Positions 1 to 8,365 of a stretch of 64,000 nt of DNA are shown in pieces (the first letter of the stretch is position 1; each line of letters starts with the position of its first letter). Where the stretch lies: the NCBI GenBank assembly GCA_934277375.1, contig CAKQTZ010000004.1, positions 62,001 to 126,000 of the forward strand, in the 5' to 3' direction. Origin of the DNA: an uncultured Coprococcus sp. GTDB taxonomy: Bacteria; Bacillota; Clostridia; Lachnospirales; Lachnospiraceae. The translations under genes were made by a program, and so were the position numbers. The notes under the pieces were generated by a model, which was given only the letters and a program-made list of their open reading frames with translations, made no database searches and was not told where the DNA came from.

Positions 1-524
1 ACATATTTAATTGTTATTTTTGCCTTGCCATGCTTACCCGTGGTAGACACCGTATATGATTTTTTATCTTTAGCTTTTGTAACCTTGGCTATTTTGGTGT
101 TACTACTCTTCACTGACTTAACTTTTAAGCTTGTCTTTACAACCTTTTTTGATCGTGGCTTAACGTTAAGCGTATGACTTCTGGTTATGTTGCAGACTAT
201 CTTTTTCTGATCCTTCGTCACAACGACAAACCTCGTCTTGCCGTTTCTGACTCCGGTGATGCGAACTTTTTTGTCTGTAACTTTCTTCATACGCACCGCG
301 CTCTGGCTTCCAAAGCTGATCTTCACGATACCCGCTGAGAATGTCAATGTACGGATTTCTTTGCCTGCCAAGGTATAATTCACTGTCTTGGCTTCTTTGT
401 ACAAAATCTTCTTTGAAGCCGTGGCTGCATTTGCCGTAAGTGTTGGTACAAGCGAAACAGCCATAACCAAAGCCATGACCATAGCCATAAGGCTGACTAA
501 TATTCTTTTTCTTTCCCTTTTCAT
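1..524 (-). CDS. secreted Ig-like repeat protein, C-terminus outside window
   Basis: The reading frame is open from an ATG at 524 down to base 1 without a stop, so only the N-terminal ~174 residues are visible. GGAGGG lies about 7 bases before the ATG. The protein begins with Lys/Arg-rich residues, a long Met/Val/Ala hydrophobic stretch and a likely cleavage site after LTANAA, which is a typical Sec signal peptide. The remainder is rich in Lys, Thr, Ser and Val with short beta-strand-like segments, resembling bacterial Ig-like (Big_2-type) surface proteins. That family assignment is inference; no catalytic motif is visible in the part present. Confidence 0.8.
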   Translation of the reverse strand, partial: MKRERKRILVSLMAMVMALVMAVSLVPTLTANAATASKKILYKEAKTVNYTLAGKEIRTLTFSAGIVKISFGSQSAVRMKKVTDKKVRITGVRNGKTRFVVVTKDQKKIVCNITRSHTLNVKPRSKKVVKTSLKVKSVKSSNTKIAKVTKAKDKKSYTVSTTGKHGKAKITIKY

Positions 525-564
525 AAAACCCTCCTATAGTAAAAAAATTTGAAACTATGCTGTC

Positions 565-593
565 ATTATATCAACCTTTATTATGTATGTAAA
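565..593 (-). promoter_or_regulatory. sigma-A-type promoter of the secreted protein
   Basis: On the minus strand TTTACA (593-588) and a perfect TATAAT (570-565) are separated by 17 bases, 41 bases upstream of the ATG at 524. Confidence 0.7.
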
Positions 594-762
594 GTTAACC
601 GTACACATGAAATTTCGGAGTATCCTCGTACGGGGCTTTTTGCGAGTAATATTTGACTAAGGGAAGTGCTTATATTATTCTATATAGGATGGTTCAACAA
701 GGTAAAGTGATAAAGACAAATGCGCTTTTGTGCAGAAATAGAGAGAAGGCTGTTTAGTTACA

Positions 763-1512
763 ATGAGAGCGATAGTTACAGGAAATGAGAATAAGACGAA
801 GGGCATGCAATGGTTCTGGAGGTGGCTATTCTATATATTGGGGCTGGCTACCCTGGCGCTGGGGCTGATACTCAACACCAAGGCGCAGCTCGGCGTGTCA
901 CCAATTATATCGGTAGCATATAGCACCTCGGTGATAGCAGGGTGGAACTTTGGAAATGCGACGCTGGTATTGTATGTGCTGTTCGTAATCGCTGAATTTA
1001 TACTTAAGGGAAAGAACCGCCAGTGGATAGATGTGTTCCAGATCGTTCTGAGCATACTGTTCACCAGAGTTATCAATATATTTGACAGGTACATAAATAT
1101 AGATGTGACATACATGTGGCAGAAGCTCCTGGTGCTCCTTGCGGCTATCATATGCACAGGAATCGGGGCTGCCGTGTCGGTAAATATGAAATTTGTTCCG
1201 AACCCTGGGGATGGAATCGTGGCGGCGGTTGCCGACAGGATACACAAGAAGATGGGAATTACGAAAAATATATTCGATGTGGGCTGCATCATCTGTACAG
1301 TCATCATCAGCCTTGTGTTTGAGCGCAAGCTGGTCGGAATAGGCATAGGAACCATCTGCGCGATGATACTGGTTGGAAGAGTCATCGCACTGTTCAACCA
1401 TTTCCTGCTCATTCCAATGGCAAATATGACCGGACTTGCGGTTCCGGATCAGTACCTCGATGCTGTCCAGCTTGAGGAAGTGGATGAGGAGAGACGGACT
1501 GCAGAATCGTAG
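763..1512 (+). CDS. YczE/DUF6198-type integral membrane protein
   Basis: A 249-aa polytopic membrane protein with about five or six hydrophobic segments. It has the features of the YczE/YitT-like group: an early segment with LGLATLALGLILNTKAQLG followed by GVSPI, and the later FVPNPGDGIV segment. Members are integral membrane proteins of unknown transport function; some lie beside regulators or transporters. The start has only a weak AGAAGG about 13 bases upstream. An in-frame ATG at 805 behind GAAGGG is an alternative that would lose a 14-residue hydrophilic leader. A large antisense frame overlaps it but lacks any recognisable features. Confidence 0.75.
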   Translation: MRAIVTGNENKTKGMQWFWRWLFYILGLATLALGLILNTKAQLGVSPIISVAYSTSVIAGWNFGNATLVLYVLFVIAEFILKGKNRQWIDVFQIVLSILFTRVINIFDRYINIDVTYMWQKLLVLLAAIICTGIGAAVSVNMKFVPNPGDGIVAAVADRIHKKMGITKNIFDVGCIICTVIISLVFERKLVGIGIGTICAMILVGRVIALFNHFLLIPMANMTGLAVPDQYLDAVQLEEVDEERRTAES

Positions 1513-1598
1513 AATAGATACATTTGCACAAAATGTACTGTATAAGCGTACGGATATAAACATAGGTGAAAAAAATAATATTAGGATGGAGATGTTAG

Positions 1599-3467
1599 AT
1601 GAATATACTTGAGAGTTTAAAGGATAAATTACTTGTTGCAGATGGAGCATTTGGAACCTGTTATGTGGGAATGTACGGAGAGCAGGGAACTGTCGCCCCT
1701 GAGCTTGCAAATATGCGCCATCCAGAGCGTGTACTAGAGATCCATAAAGAGTATGTGAAGGCTGGAGCCGGACTTATAAGAACCAACACATTTGCGGCAA
1801 ATACTGCCAGTCTGGATGCAGATATGGATTATGTTATTTCAAATGTGCGTGCGGCAGTGAAGCTTGCGAAAAGGGCTGCAGGAGATTCTATGGGCGAAGG
1901 CTGCGCAGGAATAGATGGAGCCGTTAAGACTGAGAACGACGTTGCTGGAACAGCTCATAAAAAAGTCTATATAGCTGGAGATATAGGCCCGATTCCTGCG
2001 GATGCCGGACTCACACTGAATGAAAGGGTGTTACAGTATAAGCTGCTGGGTGAGGCGATGCAGGATATGGGGGTGGACATCATCTGGTTTGAGACATTTC
2101 CTGAATTCAATGTGCTTGAACCGGTGGTTAAGCATCTGAAGGCAAGAAAGGACATGCCGGTTATGATATCGTTCTGTGTGAACCAGTTTGGATACAGCAA
2201 CTGCGGATTCTCGGCAAGGGCACTTCTTTCCCAAGTGGCTGAGAATCCTGATGTGGATTGTGTAGGATTCAACTGTGGAGTTGGTCCATACCATATGCTT
2301 CAGCTCCTGAAAAAACTGGACGTGGACTGTGGAAAGCCGGTATCAATCATGCCAAATGCGGGATACCCGAAGTTTACACAGAGCAGACTGGTGTTCAATG
2401 ACAACAAAGAGGGATTCATCGACAAGATACAGGACATAGCGGCGCTTGGCGCAGATATCATAGGCGGTTGCTGCGGAACAAATCCTGAGTACATACATCA
2501 GATCACGGAGCGGGTGAAAAATGGAGATATTGCGAAGACTGTCAAGGTTCATGTGGAAAAGCAGCAGCCTGATAATGCACCGAAAGACAATTTCCTTAAA
2601 GGCCGCCTGGAGCGCGGCGGGGCAGATGCAAAGAATGCTGGCGGACACAAGCTTATAGCAGTGGAGCTTGCTCCTCCGGTGGATGTCAACGATCAGAAGC
2701 TGCTTGATGCAGCCCATATACTTAAACGGTCACATGTGGACGTGGTGACATTTCCTGATTCACCATCGGGAAGAACCAGAGCGGATTCCATACTCATGGC
2801 GGAGAAAGTGCATAAGGAGACAGGACTCAGAGTTATGCCTCACCTGTGCTGCCGCGATAAGAATGCCATAGCTATAAGGGGAAGTGTGCTCGGAGCACAG
2901 CTTAACGGCATAAAGGATTTCCTTGTCATAACAGGTGACCCCGTTCCGGTAATGTTCAGACAGACGACCAGAAGTGTGTTCAACTTTGACTCGGTTGGAA
3001 TGATGAAGCTGCTTCAGACTATGAATGAAGAGGTGTTTGTCGGAGATAAGATCACCTATGGCGGGGCGATAAACCAGAACAGAATGAACACGAAGTTTGA
3101 GATCGCTCGAATAAAGAGGAAGATGGAAGCCGGGGCTGAGTTCTTCCTGACACAGCCTGTGTTCTCCAGAGAGCAGGCACGGATACTCAGAGACATGAAG
3201 AAAGATACCGGCGCGACAATACTTGTGGGCATCATGCCGCTTGTCAGCAGGAGAAATGCCTTGTTCATGAAGAACGAGATGGCGGGCATAGAGATTCCGG
3301 ACGAGATCATAGAGAGATATGGTGAAAATGCCACAAGGCAGGAGGGCGAGGACTGCGGTATACAGATTGCCAGAGAGATACTTGAGTATACGGCGGACTT
3401 TGCGGATGGATATTATTTCTCGTTCCCGTTCAACAGGGTACATATGCTGGCACATATCGTTGACTAA
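1599..3467 (+). CDS. bifunctional homocysteine S-methyltransferase / methylenetetrahydrofolate reductase
   Basis: 622 aa, the usual length for this fusion. Residues ~1-310 form the homocysteine S-methyltransferase barrel, with zinc-ligand cysteines in GFNCGVG (about residue 224) and in the signature GGCCGT (about residue 289). Residues ~350-622 form the MetF-type barrel that reduces 5,10-methylene-THF to 5-methyl-THF, beginning near HKLIAVELAPP. The protein therefore links one-carbon metabolism to methionine synthesis. It has no cobalamin-binding domain, so whether a separate B12 protein is needed cannot be told here. GGATGGAG precedes the ATG. It is followed 140 bases later by malic enzyme in the same direction. 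Confidence 0.93.
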   Translation: MNILESLKDKLLVADGAFGTCYVGMYGEQGTVAPELANMRHPERVLEIHKEYVKAGAGLIRTNTFAANTASLDADMDYVISNVRAAVKLAKRAAGDSMGEGCAGIDGAVKTENDVAGTAHKKVYIAGDIGPIPADAGLTLNERVLQYKLLGEAMQDMGVDIIWFETFPEFNVLEPVVKHLKARKDMPVMISFCVNQFGYSNCGFSARALLSQVAENPDVDCVGFNCGVGPYHMLQLLKKLDVDCGKPVSIMPNAGYPKFTQSRLVFNDNKEGFIDKIQDIAALGADIIGGCCGTNPEYIHQITERVKNGDIAKTVKVHVEKQQPDNAPKDNFLKGRLERGGADAKNAGGHKLIAVELAPPVDVNDQKLLDAAHILKRSHVDVVTFPDSPSGRTRADSILMAEKVHKETGLRVMPHLCCRDKNAIAIRGSVLGAQLNGIKDFLVITGDPVPVMFRQTTRSVFNFDSVGMMKLLQTMNEEVFVGDKITYGGAINQNRMNTKFEIARIKRKMEAGAEFFLTQPVFSREQARILRDMKKDTGATILVGIMPLVSRRNALFMKNEMAGIEIPDEIIERYGENATRQEGEDCGIQIAREILEYTADFADGYYFSFPFNRVHMLAHIVD

Positions 3468-3607
3468 AATGTGAGTCAAGGTTATTATGGAATAAGCGGT
3501 GTTGCCCGGGAAAACAGGGATTCCGGAGCAGCGCTATATAGGAGAGGCACTGTTATATACGCAGTGGATAAAATACAGGATGCGCGGGTGCGCAGAAAGG
3601 AACAGAC

Positions 3608-4777
3608 ATGGATTACAATAGTTTAAGTCTTAAGATGCATGAGGAGCACAAGGGTAAGGTAGAGGTAGTGTCCAAGGTAGCAGTAAAGAACAGAGATGAT
3701 CTGAGCACAGCTTATACACCGGGCGTTGCAGAGCCTTGCAGAAAGATCCGTGACAATAAGGCTGACGTATACAAATATACATGCAAGGGCAACATGGTTG
3801 CCGTGGTATCAGATGGAACAGCGGTTCTCGGCCTTGGAGATATAGGCCCTGAGGCAGCGATACCTGTTATGGAGGGAAAATCCATACTCTTCAAGGAGTT
3901 TGGCGGAGTTGACGCATTTCCTATATGCCTTGACACAAAGGATGTTGATGAGATCGTTGAGACAGTAAAGCGTATCGCTCCTGTATTTGGCGGAATCAAT
4001 CTGGAGGATATATCAGCTCCAAGATGCTTTGAGATAGAGAGAAGACTCAAGGAGGAGCTGGACATTCCTGTATTCCATGATGATCAGCACGGTACAGCTA
4101 TCGTTGTGTCAGCAGGACTTATCAATGCTTTAAAGCTTGTCGGCAAGCCATTTGGCGAGGCAGATGTAGTTATCAACGGAGCAGGTTCAGCAGGTATATC
4201 CATATGTAAGCTTCTGCTTCAGCTCGGTATAGGCAATGTGGTTCTCGTTGACAGGCAGGGTGCTCTGTGTCCTGGACAGGACTGGATGAATCCGGCACAG
4301 GCAGAGATGGCAGAGATTACAAATAAGGACAGACAGACAGGCCCTCTTGCCGAGATCATGAAGGGCAAGGATGTGTTTGTCGGAGTTTCAGCTCCGAATA
4401 TCGTGACAGCAGAGATGGTTGCATCCATGGCGGCAGATCCTATAGTATTCGCCATGGCAAACCCTACACCAGAGATCATGCCTGAGGAGGCTGCAAAGGG
4501 CGGAGTCAGAGTAATGGCGACAGGCCGTTCAGATTATCCAAACCAGATCAACAACGTTCTCGTGTTCCCTGGTATATTCAGAGGTGCTCTGGATGCCAAG
4601 GCAACAGGCATAACTGAGGAGATGAAGATGGCAGCAGCCAAGGCTATCGCATCAATCGTCACAGATGAGGAGCTCAAGGAGGATTACATCATTCCTGGAG
4701 CATTTGACGAGAGGGTAGCCAAGGTGGTAGCAAAGGCTGTGGCAGATGAAGCGATTAAGCTTGGAATCACCAAATAA
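3608..4777 (+). CDS. NAD(P)-dependent malic enzyme (malate to pyruvate and CO2)
   Basis: 389 aa, the short prokaryotic form. It shows the malic enzyme N-terminal signature YTPGVAEPC with the catalytic tyrosine (about residue 37), the KGNMVAVVSDGTAVLGLGD segment, the DDQHGTA motif (about residues 157-163) and a Rossmann glycine-rich loop INGAGSAG (about residues 190-197). It oxidatively decarboxylates malate in the cytoplasm, supplying pyruvate and reduced cofactor. AAAGG sits 6 bases before the start. A strong terminator follows at 4821-4866. Cofactor preference cannot be decided by eye. Confidence 0.93.
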   Translation: MDYNSLSLKMHEEHKGKVEVVSKVAVKNRDDLSTAYTPGVAEPCRKIRDNKADVYKYTCKGNMVAVVSDGTAVLGLGDIGPEAAIPVMEGKSILFKEFGGVDAFPICLDTKDVDEIVETVKRIAPVFGGINLEDISAPRCFEIERRLKEELDIPVFHDDQHGTAIVVSAGLINALKLVGKPFGEADVVINGAGSAGISICKLLLQLGIGNVVLVDRQGALCPGQDWMNPAQAEMAEITNKDRQTGPLAEIMKGKDVFVGVSAPNIVTAEMVASMAADPIVFAMANPTPEIMPEEAAKGGVRVMATGRSDYPNQINNVLVFPGIFRGALDAKATGITEEMKMAAAKAIASIVTDEELKEDYIIPGAFDERVAKVVAKAVADEAIKLGITK

Positions 4778-4820
4778 GTGCGCTGAAGAAGGATAAGAAG
4801 AGTTAGTAAATATATGTACT

Positions 4821-4866
4821 AAAAACCGCATTTTATGACAAATGTCGTCATGGGATGCGGTTTTTA
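4821..4866 (+). terminator. Rho-independent terminator after malic enzyme
   Basis: AAAACCGCAT pairs with ATGCGGTTTT, with ATGAC/GTCGTCAT pairing inside, followed by a T run. Confidence 0.85.
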
Positions 4867-4928
4867 ATTGTCAATAATTGATGTAAAGTAATCTTGATGT
4901 TCGAGGGGAACAGAGAGGGAGGATCAAA

Positions 4929-5222
4929 ATGAACAGCGTAATAGTTGGACAGCGCATAAGAGATGCGCGCAAATTATTAAAACTCACACAGGAGGAGCTT
5001 GGACAACAGGTGTGTGCTGATGGAAAGTACATAAGCAGACTTGAGAATGGAAAAAGTCTGCCTAGCCTTAAAAAACTGGTTCAGTTGGCCAGGGTACTGG
5101 ACCAGACATGTGACTATTTTGTATGGGATATCGATGACATGGCAGATGGATGCGATTATATATCCGCGGATTCGACCATGCATGATGAAGACGGTGTGGA
5201 GATATGGAGGGAGTATGCTTAG
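4929..5222 (+). CDS. XRE-family helix-turn-helix regulator
   Basis: 97 aa. Residues ~7-62 form a Cro/C1-type HTH (IRDARKLLKLTQEELG, then ISRLENGKSLPSLKKLVQLA). The C-terminal ~30 residues are acidic with no recognisable ligand domain. GGGAGGATC precedes the ATG. Its last eight bases overlap the start of the LytTR gene, so the two are almost certainly translated together. Confidence 0.88.
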   Translation: MNSVIVGQRIRDARKLLKLTQEELGQQVCADGKYISRLENGKSLPSLKKLVQLARVLDQTCDYFVWDIDDMADGCDYISADSTMHDEDGVEIWREYA

Positions 5223-5913
5223 GGTTGCAGTGTACAGCAATGATACAGCGGCTGGCATGATGATCCGTAGATACCTGGACAGACTGTCGGAATATGGAGA
5301 GCTTTTCTGCATGGCAGAGTACTATACCTCGGTGGGGGATATCATGTGTGATATGACAGACAGACGTACAGTGGATGCTGTCATAATATACCGCGACTGG
5401 GATGCTGCCCGGATGATCTGCTCGTCTGGGCTGTGTGTGGACGTGATCATGGTAGCAGCCGGGATAAGCAGGAAATTGTATGATATTCAGCCGTGTTTTA
5501 TCATGTATGAGCCGGTCGCATTTAAGACATTCAGAAAGCTCCTGTTGTCGGTCTCGGGAGGGACTCGCAGGTATCCAGGATTTGCATTTCAGTTTGGCAG
5601 GACAAGGTACCGGTTGAGTGTTCATGATATTATGTATTTTGAGAGTGACAGAAGACTGATAAACATACAATGTTCTATCGGAAGATACAGTTTCTATGGC
5701 AATATAGGAGAACTTGAGAGACGGCTCAGCGTTGCGGAGAGATATTTCGTCAGGGTACAGAGTTCATATATTGTCAATCTGGAATATGTAACGAAATGTG
5801 CATCGTGTAAGGTTATGATGTCGGATGGAATTGAGATCAACATCAGCGCGGCCAGGCGCGCTGATGTGAAAAATCTGTATAATAATTTTGTGGAAGAAAC
5901 TAGATGTATTTAA
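5215..5913 (+). CDS. LytTR DNA-binding regulator with degenerate receiver
   Basis: The ATG at 5215 is preferred to the longer open frame because GGAGGG lies just upstream and the start overlaps the stop of the XRE gene. The 232-aa product has an N-terminal ~115 residues with the strand/helix rhythm of a response-regulator receiver. The phosphoacceptor position appears as Tyr in AVIIYRDWD, and the usual KP near its end appears as YEP, so phosphorylation is unlikely. Residues ~125-232 form a LytTR domain (DIMYFESDRRLINI, then YFVRVQSSYIVNLEYV). It overlaps 14 bases with the convergent ylmH gene. Confidence 0.85.
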   Translation: MLRVAVYSNDTAAGMMIRRYLDRLSEYGELFCMAEYYTSVGDIMCDMTDRRTVDAVIIYRDWDAARMICSSGLCVDVIMVAAGISRKLYDIQPCFIMYEPVAFKTFRKLLLSVSGGTRRYPGFAFQFGRTRYRLSVHDIMYFESDRRLINIQCSIGRYSFYGNIGELERRLSVAERYFVRVQSSYIVNLEYVTKCASCKVMMSDGIEINISAARRADVKNLYNNFVEETRCI

Positions 5914-6679
5914 GCAGATCTATATTGAGACGTCCCTTTCTGGTGACGGTTCCCGTTTCTATAAATTCGTATTTGCCATATCCCCTTATAGAAAATATAT
6001 CTCCATTTTTTAACTGATAACTGCTGTTTTCATATATCCGGCCGCCAAGGGATATTTTCTTTTCCCTGAAGAGGACTGCAGTGGAGCTTCTGGACAGGTT
6101 GGTTATAGCAGCGATCACGGCATCAATTCGCGCGGATGCAGCTATAATATGAAGGGGTTCTTTTTTTATCTTTATCTCATCAAGTTCATTTGACCCACAC
6201 AGTGTACATCTGACGCTGGTGTGTTTGATCCTGGTGAGATTCTCTATGATGTAGTCGGCGATAGAATCAATACAGAATATGTATGCTGTGGTATGTTTGC
6301 CTGAGTTCTCTGATTCTGTTACAAGTATATCGCCGATCATCTCGCGCTCCAGTCCGAGGTTCATAAGCGCTCCAAGAAAATCCCTGTGGTTGAGGTCGTC
6401 GGAGAATTTGTCGAGAAGGGCGGATGCCTTTATAACCGATATTGGGAATTCGGGTGGATATCCAAAGCCCATCTCATCTCCAAACGCAATAATGACACGC
6501 TCACATGACTCTCTGCCACCGTAGATTCTATATCCTGCAAATGATAATTCGTTCAGACAGGAGAAAAACACTTCAATATCAGTTGCACTCAAAAAATTTG
6601 TGTATGTATATCTGTTCTGGCGATAGGACTGGTTTGCCAGGTCCTTTAGATGTCCTTTTATTATCTCATTGTCATTCAT
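5900..6679 (-). CDS. ylmH: YlmH-type S4-domain RNA-binding protein
   Basis: 259 aa. The N-terminal ~170 residues match the YlmH/PSII-S4 family: an N-terminal helical part, then FLSATDIEVF and the segment GYPPEFPISVIKASAL. Residues ~180-250 form the S4 RNA-binding fold (ARIDAVIAAITNLSRSSTAVLF, then VKNGDIFS-like LKNGDIFSIRG). In Firmicutes YlmH usually lies in the dcw/ylm division cluster, and work on the family points to a role in ribosome quality control or division. Here it stands alone. GGAGGAATACACA precedes the ATG. Its 3' end overlaps the LytTR gene tail-to-tail. Confidence 0.88.
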   Translation of the reverse strand: MNDNEIIKGHLKDLANQSYRQNRYTYTNFLSATDIEVFFSCLNELSFAGYRIYGGRESCERVIIAFGDEMGFGYPPEFPISVIKASALLDKFSDDLNHRDFLGALMNLGLEREMIGDILVTESENSGKHTTAYIFCIDSIADYIIENLTRIKHTSVRCTLCGSNELDEIKIKKEPLHIIAASARIDAVIAAITNLSRSSTAVLFREKKISLGGRIYENSSYQLKNGDIFSIRGYGKYEFIETGTVTRKGRLNIDLLKYI

Positions 6680-6878
6680 TGTGTATTCCTCCGGATCATT
6701 GGTGAATTAATTATATTATAACAAGGCAGCTTAATGAAGTGACATATTGAACAATTAAATAATCATACAAGAAAAAAACAATCATTTATCATTCAAAAAA
6801 AGTAAAAAAAACATAGAAATGTGCAGACGTTGATAAATTGCCACAAAAAAGTTCTTTTATTTTATCAAATATTGCGTA
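6680..6878. other. AT-rich gene-free stretch
   Basis: The 200 bases upstream of ylmH are AT-rich with poly-A runs. I see no convincing gene. A 111-codon minus-strand open frame (6789-7124) has no ribosome binding site or recognisable product. Confidence 0.5.
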
Positions 6879-7184
6879 TTTACAATTATAAAGTGTTTTG
6901 ATAGTATATGGGCATGACAAGGAGATGAGTTGAAAACAGTACATCTTCTTAGCTAAAGAAACAGGAAGCACGCTGATGCGTGTGAAAGCCATCATGCCGA
7001 TGCATGGTGACAGACATTGACAATCACTAATATTTTGATAGACGGAGGGTTCCCTTAGCACGAAATTCGTAGAAATCCCTTTATACGATGTAATGTAACC
7101 CCATAACCCCAAACCCCAAAACATAGGAATCCTCCACTCCCCCCTTCTTAATACCTCATCGCTTATGGCGATGAGGTATTTTTA
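6879..7184 (+). ncRNA. candidate orphan noncoding transcript with promoter and terminator
   Basis: TTTACA (6879-6884), 17 bases, then TAGTAT (6902-6907) forms a plausible promoter. About 270 bases later a strong terminator stands at 7150-7184. Between them there is no credible gene. There are two adjacent small hairpins: CACGC-TGAT-GCGTG near 6972-6985 and CATCATGC-CGAT-GCATGGTG near 6992-7011. The unit would yield a ~270-nt RNA. A few very short frames exist, so a leader-peptide RNA or a decayed gene is also possible. Confidence 0.4.
7150..7184 (+). terminator. Rho-independent terminator, insertion target of the intron remnant
   Basis: AATACCTCATCGC pairs with GGCGATGAGGTATT around a TTAT loop, followed by TTTA. 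The group II intron 5' end starts on the next base. Confidence 0.85.
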
Positions 7185-7315
7185 GTGTGCGCCTGGCGAC
7201 ACATATTTCTAACGGGTTGAAGTTCCGAATCCGTCTGGTAGTGGGAAAGATATAGCCGAAGGCAAAGGTGTCCATCGTGAGGTGAAATCTGAAGGAAACT
7301 GGATGTGGAACAGAC
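7185..7315 (+). mobile_element. 5' remnant of a class C group II intron
   Basis: Starts with GTGTGCGCC, matching the GUGYG 5' boundary of group II introns. It then carries landmarks of bacterial class C introns in the right order: AGTTCCGAATCCG, GCCGAAGGCAAAGGTGTCC, GTGAGGTGAAATCTGAAGG. These compare well with the known Oceanobacillus iheyensis class C intron domain I. Class C introns insert just behind terminator hairpins, which is exactly the position here. Similarity fades near 7315. No reverse transcriptase gene, domain V or 3' end was found, so it is a dead fragment. The right boundary is approximate. Confidence 0.8.
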
Positions 7316-7345
7316 TAACCTACGGCCAAATATAATACTGAGATT

Positions 7346-8167
7346 CTAAATGATGGATCTTGATCTTGCAAATATGAAAAGACATCTGGTAAAGAGGGCA
7401 TATTGGCATATGCATTTCTGCTCAGGAGATGATGGTTTATATCCAGGGGTGAGGTTGTGTACATAATCTATGGATTTTGAGATGGTATCAGGGGGAGTGT
7501 TATCATGCTCATTGTTAAAAAGCATATTTTTGTAGTTTCTAAGAAAAGAATATATCTCCATGTCAATATATGGCAGAGACGTTGACTGAAGACCTGTGAT
7601 CAGCATGTTTATGCACTTGATTGCAGAACAGACAGTCAGGCTTATATTGTTATCGTTGAAAAGCACTGTTTCCGGGACGAAAAAAACGGAATGTGAAAAT
7701 TTCTGGGATCCGTAGACTGAAACTACCTTCTGCATTGCCGGAGGATTGAATGAAAAATGGTTTTTGTGGTTTTCGATGAGAAACACAGCTTTCGCCCGCT
7801 TGTTTCTGACAATTGCAGCCCTTCGTTCTTCTATATAAAATTTTAATTCGATGAGCATAAAATAAATATCTGTTGGAGAGTAGCAATGAAGATTGTTTAA
7901 GAAATCATCTCCGTGGATCATTGTGTTAAAAAAGTTATCAGCAGCCGAAAAGCTTTTTATTATATCTATAGAACCTGTTGAGTTGAAATGTTTTACAAAG
8001 TCTGGTGTAGCTGGCTCAAAACGGGTTTCATTGTCTATGAGTGTTATGTATGAACCAAGAAAATTTAGCCTTTCTTCGTCCGAAAGAGACATGCCGTTGA
8101 GTAAGTAATAGTCTGTATCGGGAATGACATGTCGGATTACTCCGGGATACATAAGTGAGTCAGTCAT
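7346..8167 (-). CDS. hypothetical protein, 273 aa
   Basis: I do not recognise this protein. The start is supported by AAAGGAGAAC seven or so bases before the ATG. It is cytoplasmic-looking, without signal peptide or clear membrane helices. The middle is rich in Phe, Asn and Lys, and the far C-terminus (after GYKPSSPEQK) turns Cys/Arg-rich and looks unlike the rest. The stop lies ~30 bases from the group II intron remnant, so the original C-terminus may have been lost and replaced by read-through into foreign sequence. The next gene is divergent and encodes an HTH regulator. Confidence 0.65.
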   Translation of the reverse strand: MTDSLMYPGVIRHVIPDTDYYLLNGMSLSDEERLNFLGSYITLIDNETRFEPATPDFVKHFNSTGSIDIIKSFSAADNFFNTMIHGDDFLNNLHCYSPTDIYFMLIELKFYIEERRAAIVRNKRAKAVFLIENHKNHFSFNPPAMQKVVSVYGSQKFSHSVFFVPETVLFNDNNISLTVCSAIKCINMLITGLQSTSLPYIDMEIYSFLRNYKNMLFNNEHDNTPPDTISKSIDYVHNLTPGYKPSSPEQKCICQYALFTRCLFIFARSRSII

Positions 8168-8365
8168 TTTTGTTCTCCTTTCAATCTGTCTGTATAAAAT
8201 GGTAGCACTTTAACGTGATAAGTGGTAGGATAATCCATGGTAGAAAATTCTACTGTCAGTACAATCGATTGGGTATGTATACTGCAAGGCCTCATTATGT
8301 GGTGGTTTTGACAGGAAAATGATCTGAGAATGAACTGACTACTGATGAGGAGGAGAGAAAATAAT

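Noticed and set aside
898-1710. 270-codon antisense frame across the YczE-type gene
   Set aside because: No ribosome binding site or family features; it runs into the next gene and mirrors codon structure of the sense genes.
2760-3479. 239-codon antisense frame in the MetF domain
   Set aside because: Shadow of a well-identified gene; composition rich in His, Cys and Arg as expected of antisense translation.
6789-7124. 111-codon minus-strand frame in the gap after ylmH
   Set aside because: No binding site, unlikely amino-acid composition, and it covers poly-A and C-run DNA.
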